The notes: a model not told the origin generated them from the sequence alone. A stretch of DNA of 38,737 nucleotides from Kiritimatiellia bacterium (GCA_027858965.1 JAQIBS010000139.1:1-38737), one strand, 5' to 3'; shown: positions 18,912-28,132, counted from the first letter of the stretch. Numbers and translations are program-made.

Positions 18912-21443
18912 ATGAAGAGTATAATAGTGACAAGTTGTCTAATCGCAGTATTTGCATCAGCGGATACAATCAAAATGCTGCCTTTTGAAAAGGTGAAGAT
19001 GCAGGATGAGCTGTGGAAACCGGAGATACAGAAGCTGGTCACTAAGACCCTGCCACATGCATTTAAGGAAACTGAGGTGGGATTGAACCGTCTGCGGATG
19101 TGCGCCGAGTATCTTGAAGCTGGTAAGACTGGACCGAAGCCACCGCCGCATCCTTTTAATACATCTGACCTTTATAAGGTGATGGAGGGGGGTGCCATGA
19201 TGATTCAGGCGGAGCCCAATTCAGAGATTGAGACTTTGATGGATAGCATCATTGATGTCATTGCCCGCGCTCAGCAGAAGGATGGATACCTCTATGTCTC
19301 ACATATCTGCGGTAATCCCTCTCTTGGCAACATGGGTAAACGTCCTTACAGTCGTATCATTTCCAGCCATGAGCTATACAATATCGGTCACATGTATGAG
19401 GCTGCTGTTGCTTATGCCCGGGCTACCGGTAAGACAAAGTTTCTGGATGTGGCGGAAAAGAGCGCCCTGCATGTAAACAAGGTTATATTTGAAAGGGGTG
19501 ATTCCCACTACAATGATGGCCGTCCCGTGATGCAGGCACCCGGGCATGAGGAGATTGAACTGGCTCTGCTCAAACTTTACAACTACACAGGTAAAGACCT
19601 ATACAAGAATATGGCGCAGCGCTTTCTCGACATTCGAGGGGTAACGTTTATTCCTAAACACGGATCACACCGTGCCGGAGATTATGCGCAGCAGCATATG
19701 CCGGTTTCGAACCAGCGCAAAGCGCTTGGGCATGCTGTCCGCGCAACCTATCTCTATGCTGCCATGGCCGAGATGGATAGCTTGAAAGGAACCGATTATT
19801 ATTCAGCTGCACTGGATTCCATCTGGCATGATATTGTTGATACTAAAATGCATATATCCGGTGGTCTGGGAGCGATACCCAATATCGAGGGCTTTGGCCC
19901 CTCCTATCTGCTGCCCAATAAGGTCACCTATCTGGAAACCTGTGCAGCGGTCGGTAATGTGTTTTTCAATATGCGCATGTTCCTGAAATACCGCGATGCG
20001 AAGTATATTGATGTTGCTGAAGTTGCCTTGCTCAACAACTGTCTCGCCGGGGTCGGGCTGGATGGCACCAGCTTTTTTTATCCCAATCCGCTTGAGTGTG
20101 ACTTCAATCACAAGCCCCGTTCCTGTTGGTTCGGCTGTGCCTGCTGTCCCTCCAATATCGCGCGCCTAGTACCGCAGGTTCCCGGATATATGTATGCGGT
20201 TGACGGTGATTCGCTCTATCTTGTCCTCTATGGCGCAAACAATGCCGAAATGATGATTAACGGAGTGCCTGTGAAAATTGAACAGCGCAGTGGATATCCA
20301 TATGATGGCGATGTTGAGCTGACCCTGAACCCTGAGAAGAAGGCTCGTTTCAAACTGCATGTGCGGATACCTTCCTGGTGTAGAGACCGCTTTGTGCCGG
20401 GAGAGCTCTACAGTTTTATCGACAACAAGGGCGGCTATGAACTCTTGGTGAATGATGAAAAAATTTCTTCCTGTAGGGCGGGGGCCATGACCCCGCCTCC
20501 GAGGTCACGGACCTCGGCTACAGTTGTAGGACGTGCCTCTGTCGCGAATGCGGCAGGGCGCGTAGACGAAGATCTGCAAAACGGTTTTATCGTGATCGAT
20601 CGCGAATGGGCTGCTGGCGACACAGTGCAGCTGAAAATGACGATGCCGCTGCGTGCCAGTCGTTGTATTGATAAGGTTGAGGCAAATCATGATAGAGTCG
20701 CATTTTCACGCGGACCGCTTCTTTACTGTGCTGAGGGTGTGGATAATGAAGGTGCTGTGCAGCGTTTTTTTGTTGATCCTCAGGCAGCGGTGAAGGGTGC
20801 AGAAATTAAAAAAATCACGGATGGCCCGCTGGCCGGACTGCCCGGTGTTACGGTTCCTGCTCAGGAACTTACAGAGAAATCATCCGAAGCCGCCTTCTTG
20901 AAGATGATTCCGTATTACGCATGGAGTAACCGTGATCGCAGTTCAATGATGGTGTGGTTTGGGACAAAGCGCGAGATTGCCAAACCGGATATCTATAATG
21001 TGGATAACTATAAATTCAAATCAGTGAAGGCTTCGTATACGTGGGAGCATGATACAACTTTCGCGGTTCAGCTGAAAGATAATCCGAAATCATCTTCCGA
21101 TACATCTATTCCCCGCTGGACCAGCTGGCCGCAGAAAGGTAAGACCCAGTGGGTCGAGATTGATATTGGCAAGCAGAAGCATATCCGCAGTTTCGGTGTC
21201 TACTGGTATGATGATAAGGGTGGTGTGCAGGTGCCGGGTGAGTGGCATGTTGAGGTCAAGCAGGGAGATGACTGGAAGAAGCTGGAGCTCTATCTAACCG
21301 ATCGATATAACGTGCTGCCTGATTGCTATAACAGCGCTCAACCAAAGGATAAGACAGAGGCGCAGTTCCTGCGGATTATGATGCAACCTCAGCATGACAA
21401 GACCTGTGTCGGTATCCTCTCCGTCGATGTTGACGCTGAGTAG
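18912..21443 (+). CDS. secreted GH127-type beta-L-arabinofuranosidase-like protein with C-terminal discoidin-like domain
   Basis: An 843-residue protein with a signal peptide (cut probably after FASA, residue 17). The GH127 (DUF1680) (alpha/alpha)6 barrel follows. The metal/catalytic set of the family is visible: Glu342-x-Cys344 in YLETCAA and the Cys411-Cys412 pair in CACCPSN, equivalent to the zinc-binding Glu and three Cys of HypBA1, one of them the nucleophile. Founders release arabinofuranose from plant or glycoprotein glycans. The last ~110 residues (WVEIDIGKQKHIRSFGVYWY, then GEWHVEV) look like an F5/8 C carbohydrate-binding domain. Residues about 519-554 do not belong to the family: they are translated from inserted REP-like palindromes in frame. 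Whether the protein still folds is open. The ribosome-binding site is weak. Confidence 0.85.
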   Translation: MKSIIVTSCLIAVFASADTIKMLPFEKVKMQDELWKPEIQKLVTKTLPHAFKETEVGLNRLRMCAEYLEAGKTGPKPPPHPFNTSDLYKVMEGGAMMIQAEPNSEIETLMDSIIDVIARAQQKDGYLYVSHICGNPSLGNMGKRPYSRIISSHELYNIGHMYEAAVAYARATGKTKFLDVAEKSALHVNKVIFERGDSHYNDGRPVMQAPGHEEIELALLKLYNYTGKDLYKNMAQRFLDIRGVTFIPKHGSHRAGDYAQQHMPVSNQRKALGHAVRATYLYAAMAEMDSLKGTDYYSAALDSIWHDIVDTKMHISGGLGAIPNIEGFGPSYLLPNKVTYLETCAAVGNVFFNMRMFLKYRDAKYIDVAEVALLNNCLAGVGLDGTSFFYPNPLECDFNHKPRSCWFGCACCPSNIARLVPQVPGYMYAVDGDSLYLVLYGANNAEMMINGVPVKIEQRSGYPYDGDVELTLNPEKKARFKLHVRIPSWCRDRFVPGELYSFIDNKGGYELLVNDEKISSCRAGAMTPPPRSRTSATVVGRASVANAAGRVDEDLQNGFIVIDREWAAGDTVQLKMTMPLRASRCIDKVEANHDRVAFSRGPLLYCAEGVDNEGAVQRFFVDPQAAVKGAEIKKITDGPLAGLPGVTVPAQELTEKSSEAAFLKMIPYYAWSNRDRSSMMVWFGTKREIAKPDIYNVDNYKFKSVKASYTWEHDTTFAVQLKDNPKSSSDTSIPRWTSWPQKGKTQWVEIDIGKQKHIRSFGVYWYDDKGGVQVPGEWHVEVKQGDDWKKLELYLTDRYNVLPDCYNSAQPKDKTEAQFLRIMMQPQHDKTCVGILSVDVDAE
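20471..20563 (+). repeat. cluster of three GTAG hairpins inserted in the GH127 gene
   Basis: Outer CTGTAG (20471-20476) and CTACAG (20518-20523) are inverted. Between them lie the hairpins GGCGGGG/CCCCGCC (20477-20497) and CCGAGGTC/ACG/GACCTCGG (20499-20517). Thus two GTAG-headed hairpins face each other, a BIME-like pair. A third GTAG hairpin (20526-20563) follows in direct orientation and is related to the one at 25376-25412. The inserted block is about 108 bp, a multiple of three, so the reading frame of the host gene survives. Confidence 0.85.
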
Positions 21444-21503
21444 TTTTGTGTCTCAGTGTTTCAGAATTATCAGAATTATTGTCACTGCTTCACAGTTGCT
21501 TCC

Positions 21504-21528
21504 TCGCAGAGGCGCAGAGAGCGCAGAG
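21504..21528 (+). repeat. GCAGAG-type degenerate repeat
   Basis: Three GCAGAG words at 21506, 21514 and 21523 lie in the gap before the Gfo/Idh/MocA gene. Similar words (CACAGAG, GCAGAGAC, CACAGAAA) recur at 14175-14240, 18330-18350 and 23030-23062. They form a degenerate intergenic family. Confidence 0.5.
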
Positions 21529-21601
21529 TTAAACATTTTTCTTTCCTTCATTACCATTTGTTACAATATTTACCATTTAAGGTTAAGAGTGAGGAGTAAA
21601 A

Positions 21602-23017
21602 GTGAAAAGACGAGATTTTATCAAAACAGTAACAGCCGGTGTCGGCGGCATCTCTGTGCTGGGCGCTCAGGGACAAAGCAAGGCGCCCGCAAAGAAACCT
21701 TTGCGTATTGCGGTCATCGGTTGTGGCGACAGAGGCATCAGGACTCTGCTGCCCGAGTCCCTCAAAGAGTGGGTTGTGGCGCTTGTGGATCCTGATCCTC
21801 GTCACATTGAGGATGCATTGGCAAAAGTCCGCAAGGTTGCTCCATCTGTTGATATTGCCTCGATTAGAATTTACAGTGACTACCGCAAGCTGTTTGATGA
21901 AATGGGGAAGGAACTGGATGCGGTGATGATCGCGTCGCCTAATCACCATCATGCGCCGACTGCGCTGCTGGCTATGCGTCACGGTATTCATGTTTACTGC
22001 GAGAAACCCCTGACCCATACGATCTATGAGGCAGAACAACTCAAGGCCGCTGCTGAAAAATATGGAGTTGTTACGCAGATGGGGCAGCACGGACACTCGA
22101 ACGAGGGTTGCCGTCGACTCTACGAATACATCCGGGCCGGAGCCATCGGTCAGGTACGGGAGGTTCACTGCTGGACAACCCGCTGCAATGGTCTTATGTC
22201 TTCACATAATTCGCCTGTTCTGCCGCTGCCAAAGGACTTTGACTGGGATAACTGGATCGGACCTGCGCAATACTGCGATTTTCACGATGACCTGCATCCT
22301 CACAACTGGCATCTCTGGAAAGATTTCGGTAACGGGTCCATAGGAAATCAGGGCTGTCATATTTTTGATGCTTCTTATTGGGCTCTCAATCTCAAGGCGC
22401 CTGAGGCGGTTGAAGTTGAAGACATGCATGGCGGTGATGAGGGTGTCTGGCCCATCCGCACCCGCATCCGCTGGGATTTCCCCGCACGGGAGGGCATGGT
22501 TCCTGTCAAGATATACTGGTATGATGGATTGGCCGCCGGGGTGGAATACAGCGAAAAGACAGTGCAGAAGCGTTGGAGAAGTGTCAATAAACGCGAGTGG
22601 CAGAACGTTCCTCCGCTGCTGGATGAACTGGAGAAGAAGTACAATCGGAATTTTGGTAGGAACGGATCTCTACTAGTGGGCGATAAGGGAGTTATGACAA
22701 TCGGTCCCTACGGAGATGGATGTCGCATAGTACCGGAGGAGGCCCACCGTGCATTTCCAGTGCCCGAGAAAACATTGCCGCGCGTCAAAGGAACACATCA
22801 GGAAGATTTTTTCCAGGCATGTCATAACAACACCAAGGCCTGCGCAAACTTCGATTATTCCGTGCCGCTGGCAGAGATCGTTCTGCTGGGTGATCTTGCT
22901 ATGCTTGCGGGTCCTCACCGCCGTGTTGAATGGGATAGCGACGCGATGCGCTGCCCCAATATGCCGGAGTTGAACCAGTATGTGAAATCGACATACAGGG
23001 CTGGCTGGAAGATCTGA
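21602..23017 (+). CDS. Tat-exported Gfo/Idh/MocA-family oxidoreductase, paralogue A
   Basis: A 471-residue NAD(P)-dependent oxidoreductase starting with GTG, preceded by GAGGAG at good distance. The Tat signal is KRRDFIKTVTAGVGG (2-16). The Rossmann motif IAVIGCGDRG lies at 36-45 and EKPLTH at 134-139. HHHAP (115-119) and GQHGHS mark the substrate side of this subfamily. It is about 85% identical by eye to the protein at 26708, so the two arose by a recent duplication. It follows the GH127 gene by 158 bp and may process a released sugar in the periplasm, but the substrate is unknown. Confidence 0.88.
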   Translation: MKRRDFIKTVTAGVGGISVLGAQGQSKAPAKKPLRIAVIGCGDRGIRTLLPESLKEWVVALVDPDPRHIEDALAKVRKVAPSVDIASIRIYSDYRKLFDEMGKELDAVMIASPNHHHAPTALLAMRHGIHVYCEKPLTHTIYEAEQLKAAAEKYGVVTQMGQHGHSNEGCRRLYEYIRAGAIGQVREVHCWTTRCNGLMSSHNSPVLPLPKDFDWDNWIGPAQYCDFHDDLHPHNWHLWKDFGNGSIGNQGCHIFDASYWALNLKAPEAVEVEDMHGGDEGVWPIRTRIRWDFPAREGMVPVKIYWYDGLAAGVEYSEKTVQKRWRSVNKREWQNVPPLLDELEKKYNRNFGRNGSLLVGDKGVMTIGPYGDGCRIVPEEAHRAFPVPEKTLPRVKGTHQEDFFQACHNNTKACANFDYSVPLAEIVLLGDLAMLAGPHRRVEWDSDAMRCPNMPELNQYVKSTYRAGWKI

Positions 23018-23453
23018 TGGTGAGTAGTTTTTTTGTAACCACAGAGCGCACAAAGAACACAGAGTTGAAAATGGATAAACGGTTTAATGTCAGATCTCGT
23101 GCACGTTGTTACAATATTCTATGCAACGCGAAGCGTTGTTGACTAAAGATGCGGTGTTTAACACCAAAGAAACATTTTGAGAAAATGGTTTCGTGTATCA
23201 CAAGAGCTTAGTTGGTTGCGGCTGAAAGCAGCTTTAGAACTTCTTAACACTTGTTTTCCAAGTTCTGCTTTTGTACACTTCAGTTAATCAAACAGGTTGT
23301 TTGGTGTTGTGCGTTGCGTGGTCGGGAGGTAGTATTTTGCTTCCTCAAGTGGGGCGATGTCCCGTGTCTTTATACGAGTCTGATACCGGTTTTAAGGCAT
23401 TGAGGGAAATTACAGCAATTAAATGGCGTTTATAGAAAAAATTAAGGGGATAT
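23018..23453. other. gap with conserved intergenic element and small hairpin
   Basis: No gene is seen in these 436 bp. CACAGAG-type words lie at about 23030-23062. A perfect hairpin CAACGC/GAA/GCGTTG lies at 23124-23138. The first copy of the three-copy element lies at 23233-23316, 138 bp before the hydrolase start. Confidence 0.6.
23233..23316 (+). repeat. three-copy conserved intergenic element, copy A
   Basis: The element begins TTTAGAACTTCTT, continues with CTTTTGTACACTTCAGTTAA and TCAAACA/GGT/TGTTTGG, and ends GTGTTGTGCG. The same order of words occurs at 28972-29060 and 30956-31046. This copy is 8-10 bp shorter in the spacer after ACACTTGT. All three copies point the same way and precede a plus-strand gene. 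Function unknown; regulatory leader, mobile palindromic element and recombination site are all possible. Confidence 0.85.
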
Positions 23454-25223
23454 ATGATGAAAAAACTGTTTATTTTTAGTTCTTGGTTACTGGCCGCCTT
23501 TCTAACGTTCGCCGGGGAGCGGGTTGCGATTTGGCCGGAAGGAAAGATCCCGGATTTACAGGTTCATCAGATCGCGGCGACCACTCAGGAGGTGAAAGCA
23601 CCGGGATTCAAGGCAGCGGAACATGCGATGCCGTATCTCGACTGGTACGACGCTCCAGCGGACAAAAACGGTGGATGCATGCTGCTCATTTCCGGCGGCG
23701 GTTATCACACTTGCTGCGACGGGGTGTGGATTGAACGGGCTGCGAAGAAGTTCACCGAACTCGGATTCGTTTGCGTGAGCCTCACTTACCGTACGCCGCG
23801 TCCTAAAGGGTTGCCAATCTACCAGAGCGGCTGGGAGGACGGGCAACGCGCAGTCCGTCTTGTACGCAACGATGCGAAGAAACGCGGATTCGACCCTGAG
23901 AAGATCGGCGTGTTCGGGTTCTCTGCGGGATCGCATCTGACGGTCCTGCTTGCGACGAGCGCACTCACACCTGCCTACGGGCCGGTCGACGGAATTGACC
24001 AGCTTCCGTGCCACGTTAACTGGGCTGTTCCAATCTACACAGCCTACGCGCTCACGGACGGACTCATTGGCCCCAACACTCGCGATGGCGAAGCGATCGA
24101 CGTAAAGCTCTCAAATGTATTTAAGTTTGATGCGAAGACCTGTCCGATGGCGCTCTTTCACGGCGGGGCGGATATCTATTCACCGAACGGCTCCACGCAG
24201 ATCTACCGTCAGCTCCGCAGAATGAAAATTCCGGCCGAGATCCATCTCTTTGCAGACCGCCCCCATGGTTTCATGGGTGACTGGAGCAAGGGCGAGAACG
24301 GCACTGCCTATGATCACTGGTTCGACCGTATTGCCGAGTTCATCCGCCAGATGAATTTTGATGGGCATCTCGACGCGGAAGTCGCTCTGATGACCCGCTA
24401 TCCGAACAACGATGCTCGCGGCGAATACCTCAAGGAGCCTGTCTGGCCGGAAGGCCGGATGCCGGATGTGCAGACAAACCAGTGCCTGCCTTATATCGAG
24501 TGGCACATGCCGAAGGAACTTAAGACAAAGGCGATCCAGATAATCTATTCGGGCGGCAGCTACATGGGCAATAGTCCTGACGGATTCGAAGTCGCTCCGA
24601 CGCGGCGTTACCTGAATGAAAAGGGAATGACGGTTGTGACGATGAAATACCGCACACCGCGTCCGCTGGGTGGGTTGGCCAAGCATACGACGGCGTGGCA
24701 GGATCTGCAGCGTGCTGTCCGAATCGTCCGCAGCAAGGCCGCGGCCAAGGGACTGGATCCCGACCGTATCGGCATCATGGGTTCCTCGGCCGGTGGACAT
24801 CTGACGCTCATGGGCGCGACCAGCTCGAAACATCGTTCCTATTGGCCGATTGATGAGCTTGACAAGATTCCCTGCAACTTGCAGTGGGCGGTCGCAATCT
24901 ATCCGGCGTATGCGCTTACGGACGGTGCCGAATCCCCGAATAAGCAGGGTGGCAACGAGGACAATGCGAGGCCCGTTCCTGAGTTATCGTTCGACCTTGA
25001 TACTTGTCCGATTCTGTTCATACACGGTAATGCGGATGGTTGGGCTGCGATGAATTCGGTGAAATGCTGGGAACAGCTTCGCCGGATGGGAATCCAGTCC
25101 GATCTTCACACGCTTGCAGGCCGCAGTCACTGCTTCCAGAGGAAGGCCGCCCCCGGTACGGGCAGCTATACCTGGATGGGTCGTATCTGGGAATTCATGA
25201 ATCATAAGGGATTTAATAAGTAA
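23454..25223 (+). CDS. secreted double-domain alpha/beta-hydrolase (putative carbohydrate esterase)
   Basis: A 589-residue protein with a signal peptide (about 1-20, ending TFAG) and two tandem alpha/beta-hydrolase domains. Domain 1 (about 22-300) has the oxyanion-type SGGGY (80-84), nucleophile Ser157 in GFSAG, and candidates Asp240 (HGGAD) and His271 (RPHGF). Domain 2 (about 330-587) repeats these as SGGSY (366-370), Ser445 in GSSAG, Asp528 (HGNAD) and His559 (RSHC). Both triads look complete. Each domain starts with the word WPEG-[KR]-[IM]-PD. The fold matches secreted acetyl-xylan/feruloyl-type esterases, but the substrate cannot be told. AAGGGGA precedes ATG 23454; ATG 23457 is an equal alternative. 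A three-copy element lies upstream. Confidence 0.85.
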   Translation: MMKKLFIFSSWLLAAFLTFAGERVAIWPEGKIPDLQVHQIAATTQEVKAPGFKAAEHAMPYLDWYDAPADKNGGCMLLISGGGYHTCCDGVWIERAAKKFTELGFVCVSLTYRTPRPKGLPIYQSGWEDGQRAVRLVRNDAKKRGFDPEKIGVFGFSAGSHLTVLLATSALTPAYGPVDGIDQLPCHVNWAVPIYTAYALTDGLIGPNTRDGEAIDVKLSNVFKFDAKTCPMALFHGGADIYSPNGSTQIYRQLRRMKIPAEIHLFADRPHGFMGDWSKGENGTAYDHWFDRIAEFIRQMNFDGHLDAEVALMTRYPNNDARGEYLKEPVWPEGRMPDVQTNQCLPYIEWHMPKELKTKAIQIIYSGGSYMGNSPDGFEVAPTRRYLNEKGMTVVTMKYRTPRPLGGLAKHTTAWQDLQRAVRIVRSKAAAKGLDPDRIGIMGSSAGGHLTLMGATSSKHRSYWPIDELDKIPCNLQWAVAIYPAYALTDGAESPNKQGGNEDNARPVPELSFDLDTCPILFIHGNADGWAAMNSVKCWEQLRRMGIQSDLHTLAGRSHCFQRKAAPGTGSYTWMGRIWEFMNHKGFNK

Positions 25224-25321
25224 ATAGTTTAGAGTTTAGGGTTTCGGAGTTTAGAATTATTGTTGCGTAATATTTTTGCCAAAGTCCAACGCAGGCGAAT
25301 TCCGCAAGTCAATTTCGTTTT

Positions 25322-25412
25322 GCGCGGCCTTTCGCTTCGCGAAAGAACCACGCCCTACACCAATGGATAATATTGTAGGACGTACCTCTCACGCGAAGCG
25401 GGAGGGTGCGTA
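25322..25412. repeat. facing pair of GTAG hairpins (BIME-like)
   Basis: On the minus strand GTAG (25358-25355) is followed by a long hairpin with the core CTTTCGC/GAA/GCGAAAG. On the plus strand GTAG (25376-25379) is followed by an imperfect hairpin to 25412. The second is related to the hairpin at 20526-20563: ACC/GGT here pairs where GCC/GGC pairs there, and CTC/GAG where CTG/CAG pairs there. These matched changes show that the stem is conserved. Confidence 0.8.
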
Positions 25413-25459
25413 TCTTTTAAAAGAAAACAAGAATTTAACAAAATAAACAAGGGGAATAG

Positions 25460-26686
25460 ATGAAGAAATTATTGATGCTCGTCGTTAGCGCGGCGATTAT
25501 TTCGGGATGCAGCACGGTCGGCAACGGGCCGAAGAATTCAGGAACTACTTTCGCAAAGGATGCGCTTGTCTCTTATGTTGAAAAAGGACATCTTCCGGGT
25601 GGGGTCAGCGTCTTTTATAAGGACGGTCTGCAGGAAAACACCTGCGTCGGTTACTCTGATGTCGCGGCTAAGCGTCCGATCACCATGGACGATGTCTACA
25701 TGCAGTGCTCGCAGACAAAGGGTTTCTGTGGCGTGACGATCGCAATGCTTGTTGAGGAAGGCAAGATTTCGCTCGACGATCCTGTTTCAAAGTATCTGCC
25801 GGAATTCAAGACGCTCTGGATCCACGAATCCACCAAGGACGATGTGAAGACACTCGTTAAGGCCAAAAACGAGCTCACAATCCGCATGGTCTTGAACCAC
25901 ACCAGTGGATTTCCATTCGAGATTTGCGCGAAGCAGGGCAACCTCAAGGGTGGCGGCTGGTCCGGCGGTGCTCCTCTCCGGCAGACTGCGGCGATCGCGG
26001 CGGCGTGTCCATTGCTCTTTGAGCCCGGTACAAAGGCGAAGTATTCCAATACAGGTATTGATATCGGCGGGGCCGTCGTCGAGGTGGTGACCGGCAAGCG
26101 CTGGAATGTCTTTCTCAAAGAGCGTGTCCTTGATCCGCTCGGCATGGCATCCAGCTCATTCCGACCGACTGACAAGCAGCTTGAGACTCAGATCGAGATG
26201 TACGACTGTGTGAAAGATGCGCCTGCCAAATACCGCTTGCAGAATGATATGGAGCAGCGTCCGTATAATGACGATCACGTTTTTCCGTCGGCCGGCGCGG
26301 GGCTTTGGACGACAGCGAACGACCAGCTCAAGTTTTACAAGATGCTCATGAATCTCGGCGTGGGTGAAAACGGTGTGCGGATACTCAAGGAAGAGACCGT
26401 TAAGGAAATTCTTGCGAAGTCGACACGTCCGAAAGGTCTGGGTGGTTATTCACTGGGGCTTTCCGCTCCGGAAGAAGACACTGAAGATGCCTGGTTTGGA
26501 CATGGCGGTGCGTGGGGTACAAACTGCATGGTCAACTGGCACACCAAGGAACTCAAGCTTTGGGCTGTGCAGCTCTGTGGCGGTCCGCGTCCCTGGGATA
26601 AGGCTCGCGAGGCGGCGGCGGAAAAGTTTTTTAAGTATGCAGTTGACAACTCCAGTGCTGAGGCTTACACCGGCCGCGTCAAGTAA
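25460..26686 (+). CDS. serine beta-lactamase-fold lipoprotein (class C/DD-peptidase/esterase group)
   Basis: A 408-residue lipoprotein (lipobox IISGC, Cys17) of the PF00144 family. The active-site motifs are S84-Q-T-K87 (SxxK), Y195-S-N197 (YxN) and a late HGG (in FGHGGAWG) in place of KTG. The HGG form is usual for esterase- or peptidase-like members rather than true beta-lactamases, so drug resistance should not be assumed. VLNHTSGFP is another family hallmark. AAGGGGA stands before the ATG. It is followed 21 bp later by a Gfo/Idh/MocA gene, likely in the same transcript. It probably cleaves an ester or peptide bond in the periplasm. Confidence 0.87.
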   Translation: MKKLLMLVVSAAIISGCSTVGNGPKNSGTTFAKDALVSYVEKGHLPGGVSVFYKDGLQENTCVGYSDVAAKRPITMDDVYMQCSQTKGFCGVTIAMLVEEGKISLDDPVSKYLPEFKTLWIHESTKDDVKTLVKAKNELTIRMVLNHTSGFPFEICAKQGNLKGGGWSGGAPLRQTAAIAAACPLLFEPGTKAKYSNTGIDIGGAVVEVVTGKRWNVFLKERVLDPLGMASSSFRPTDKQLETQIEMYDCVKDAPAKYRLQNDMEQRPYNDDHVFPSAGAGLWTTANDQLKFYKMLMNLGVGENGVRILKEETVKEILAKSTRPKGLGGYSLGLSAPEEDTEDAWFGHGGAWGTNCMVNWHTKELKLWAVQLCGGPRPWDKAREAAAEKFFKYAVDNSSAEAYTGRVK

Positions 26687-26707
26687 GTCCCGAAGAGGTA
26701 AAGATCA

Positions 26708-28132
26708 ATGAGCAAAGTGAAAAGACGGGATTTTATTAAGACAATAACAGCCGGTGTTGGCGGCATCTCTGTGTTAGGTGCGCACGGACAAAACAATGCT
26801 CACTCGAAAAAACCTCTGCGTATTGCGGTCATCGGTTGTGGTGATAGAGGTGTCAGGACTCTGTTGCCTGAATCCTGTAAAGAGAGGGTTGTGGCGCTGG
26901 TCGATCCTGATCCCCGTTGCATTGAGAAGGCTCTGGGAAAAGTCCGCAAGGTTGCCCCGTCGGTTGATGCCGCCTCAATCAAAATTTACAGTGACTACCG
27001 CAAAATGTTCGATGAGATGGGGAAGAAAATTGATGCGGTAATGATCGCTGCACCTAACCACCATCACGCACCTGCAGCTCTGCTTGCCATACGGCGCGGC
27101 ATTCATGTATACCTTGAAAAGCCATTGACTCATACAATTCAAGAGGCGCGTCAGCTCCGGGATGAGGCAAAAAAATACGGTGTCGTTACGCAGATGGGAC
27201 AGCATGGACACTCGAACGAAGGGTGTCGTCGACTCTGCGAATATATCTGGGCCGGAGCTATAGGTCAGGTGCGTGAGGTTCACTGCTGGACAACCCGCTG
27301 CAATGGTCTTATGTCCTCTCATAACTCGCCCCGCCTGCCGCTGCCGGAGGGGTTTGACTGGGATAACTGGATAGGACCTGCTCCATTCTGCAGTTTTCAT
27401 GACGATCTTCATCCACACAACTGGCATCTCTGGAAAGATTTCGGCAATGGATCTATCGGCAATCAGGGCTGTCATATCCTTGATGCCTCCTACTGGGCTC
27501 TTAAACTCAAGGCCCCTGAGGCAGTTGAACTTGAAGATGTATATGGCGGTGACGAGGGTGTCTGGCCCATTCGTTCGCGCATTCGTTGGGATTTTCCTGC
27601 TCGGGAGGAGATGGCTCCTGTCAAAATCTACTGGTACGATGGATTGGCTGCCGGGGTTGAATACAGCGAAGGGACGGTACAGAAGCGCTGGCGAAGTGTC
27701 AATAAACGCAAATGGCAGAACGTACCTCCGCTGCTGGATGAACTGGAGAAGAAGTACAACCGGAATTTAGGTCGGAATGGATCTCTGCTGGTGGGCGATA
27801 AGGGAGTTATGGTAATCGGTCCCTATGGCGATGGGTGTCGTATTTTACCGGAGGAGGCCCATCGTGCATTTCCGGTGCCCAATAAAATATTGCCACGTGT
27901 CAAAGGAACGCATCAGGATGATTTTTTTCAGGCTTGTCATAACAAGACGCAGGCCTGTGCGAATTTTGATTATTCGGCTCCGTTGGCAGAGATTGCGCTG
28001 CTAGGTGACCTGGCTATGTTGGCGGGTCCTAAACGCCGCCTTCAATGGGATAGCGATGCTATGCGGTGCACCAATATGCCCGAGCTGAACCAGTATCTGA
28101 ATCCGGCATCTCGGGATGGCTGGACAATCTGA
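26708..28132 (+). CDS. Tat-exported Gfo/Idh/MocA-family oxidoreductase, paralogue B
   Basis: A 474-residue near-twin of the protein at 21602, with a three-residue longer N-terminus (MSKVKRRDFIK). The Tat motif, the Rossmann IAVIGCGDRG, HHHAP and EKPLTH are all kept. One visible change near the EKP motif is VYLEKP instead of VYCEKP. Differences are spread evenly, mostly at third codon positions or conservative, so both copies appear to be under selection. It lies 21 bp after the beta-lactamase-fold gene with GAAGAGG upstream. The pair of paralogues brackets the esterase and beta-lactamase-fold genes, pointing to duplication of a block or insertion between tandem copies. Confidence 0.88.
   Translation: MSKVKRRDFIKTITAGVGGISVLGAHGQNNAHSKKPLRIAVIGCGDRGVRTLLPESCKERVVALVDPDPRCIEKALGKVRKVAPSVDAASIKIYSDYRKMFDEMGKKIDAVMIAAPNHHHAPAALLAIRRGIHVYLEKPLTHTIQEARQLRDEAKKYGVVTQMGQHGHSNEGCRRLCEYIWAGAIGQVREVHCWTTRCNGLMSSHNSPRLPLPEGFDWDNWIGPAPFCSFHDDLHPHNWHLWKDFGNGSIGNQGCHILDASYWALKLKAPEAVELEDVYGGDEGVWPIRSRIRWDFPAREEMAPVKIYWYDGLAAGVEYSEGTVQKRWRSVNKRKWQNVPPLLDELEKKYNRNLGRNGSLLVGDKGVMVIGPYGDGCRILPEEAHRAFPVPNKILPRVKGTHQDDFFQACHNKTQACANFDYSAPLAEIALLGDLAMLAGPKRRLQWDSDAMRCTNMPELNQYLNPASRDGWTI

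Noticed and set aside
21394..21795. 133-codon ORF bridging the GH127 end and the oxidoreductase start
   Set aside because: It overlaps two well-supported genes in another frame and covers GCAGAG repeats.
25460..26686. Antibiotic-resistance beta-lactamase
   Set aside because: The fold and SxxK/YxN motifs fit PF00144, but HGG replaces KTG and the context is carbohydrate metabolism, so an esterase or peptidase role is more likely.
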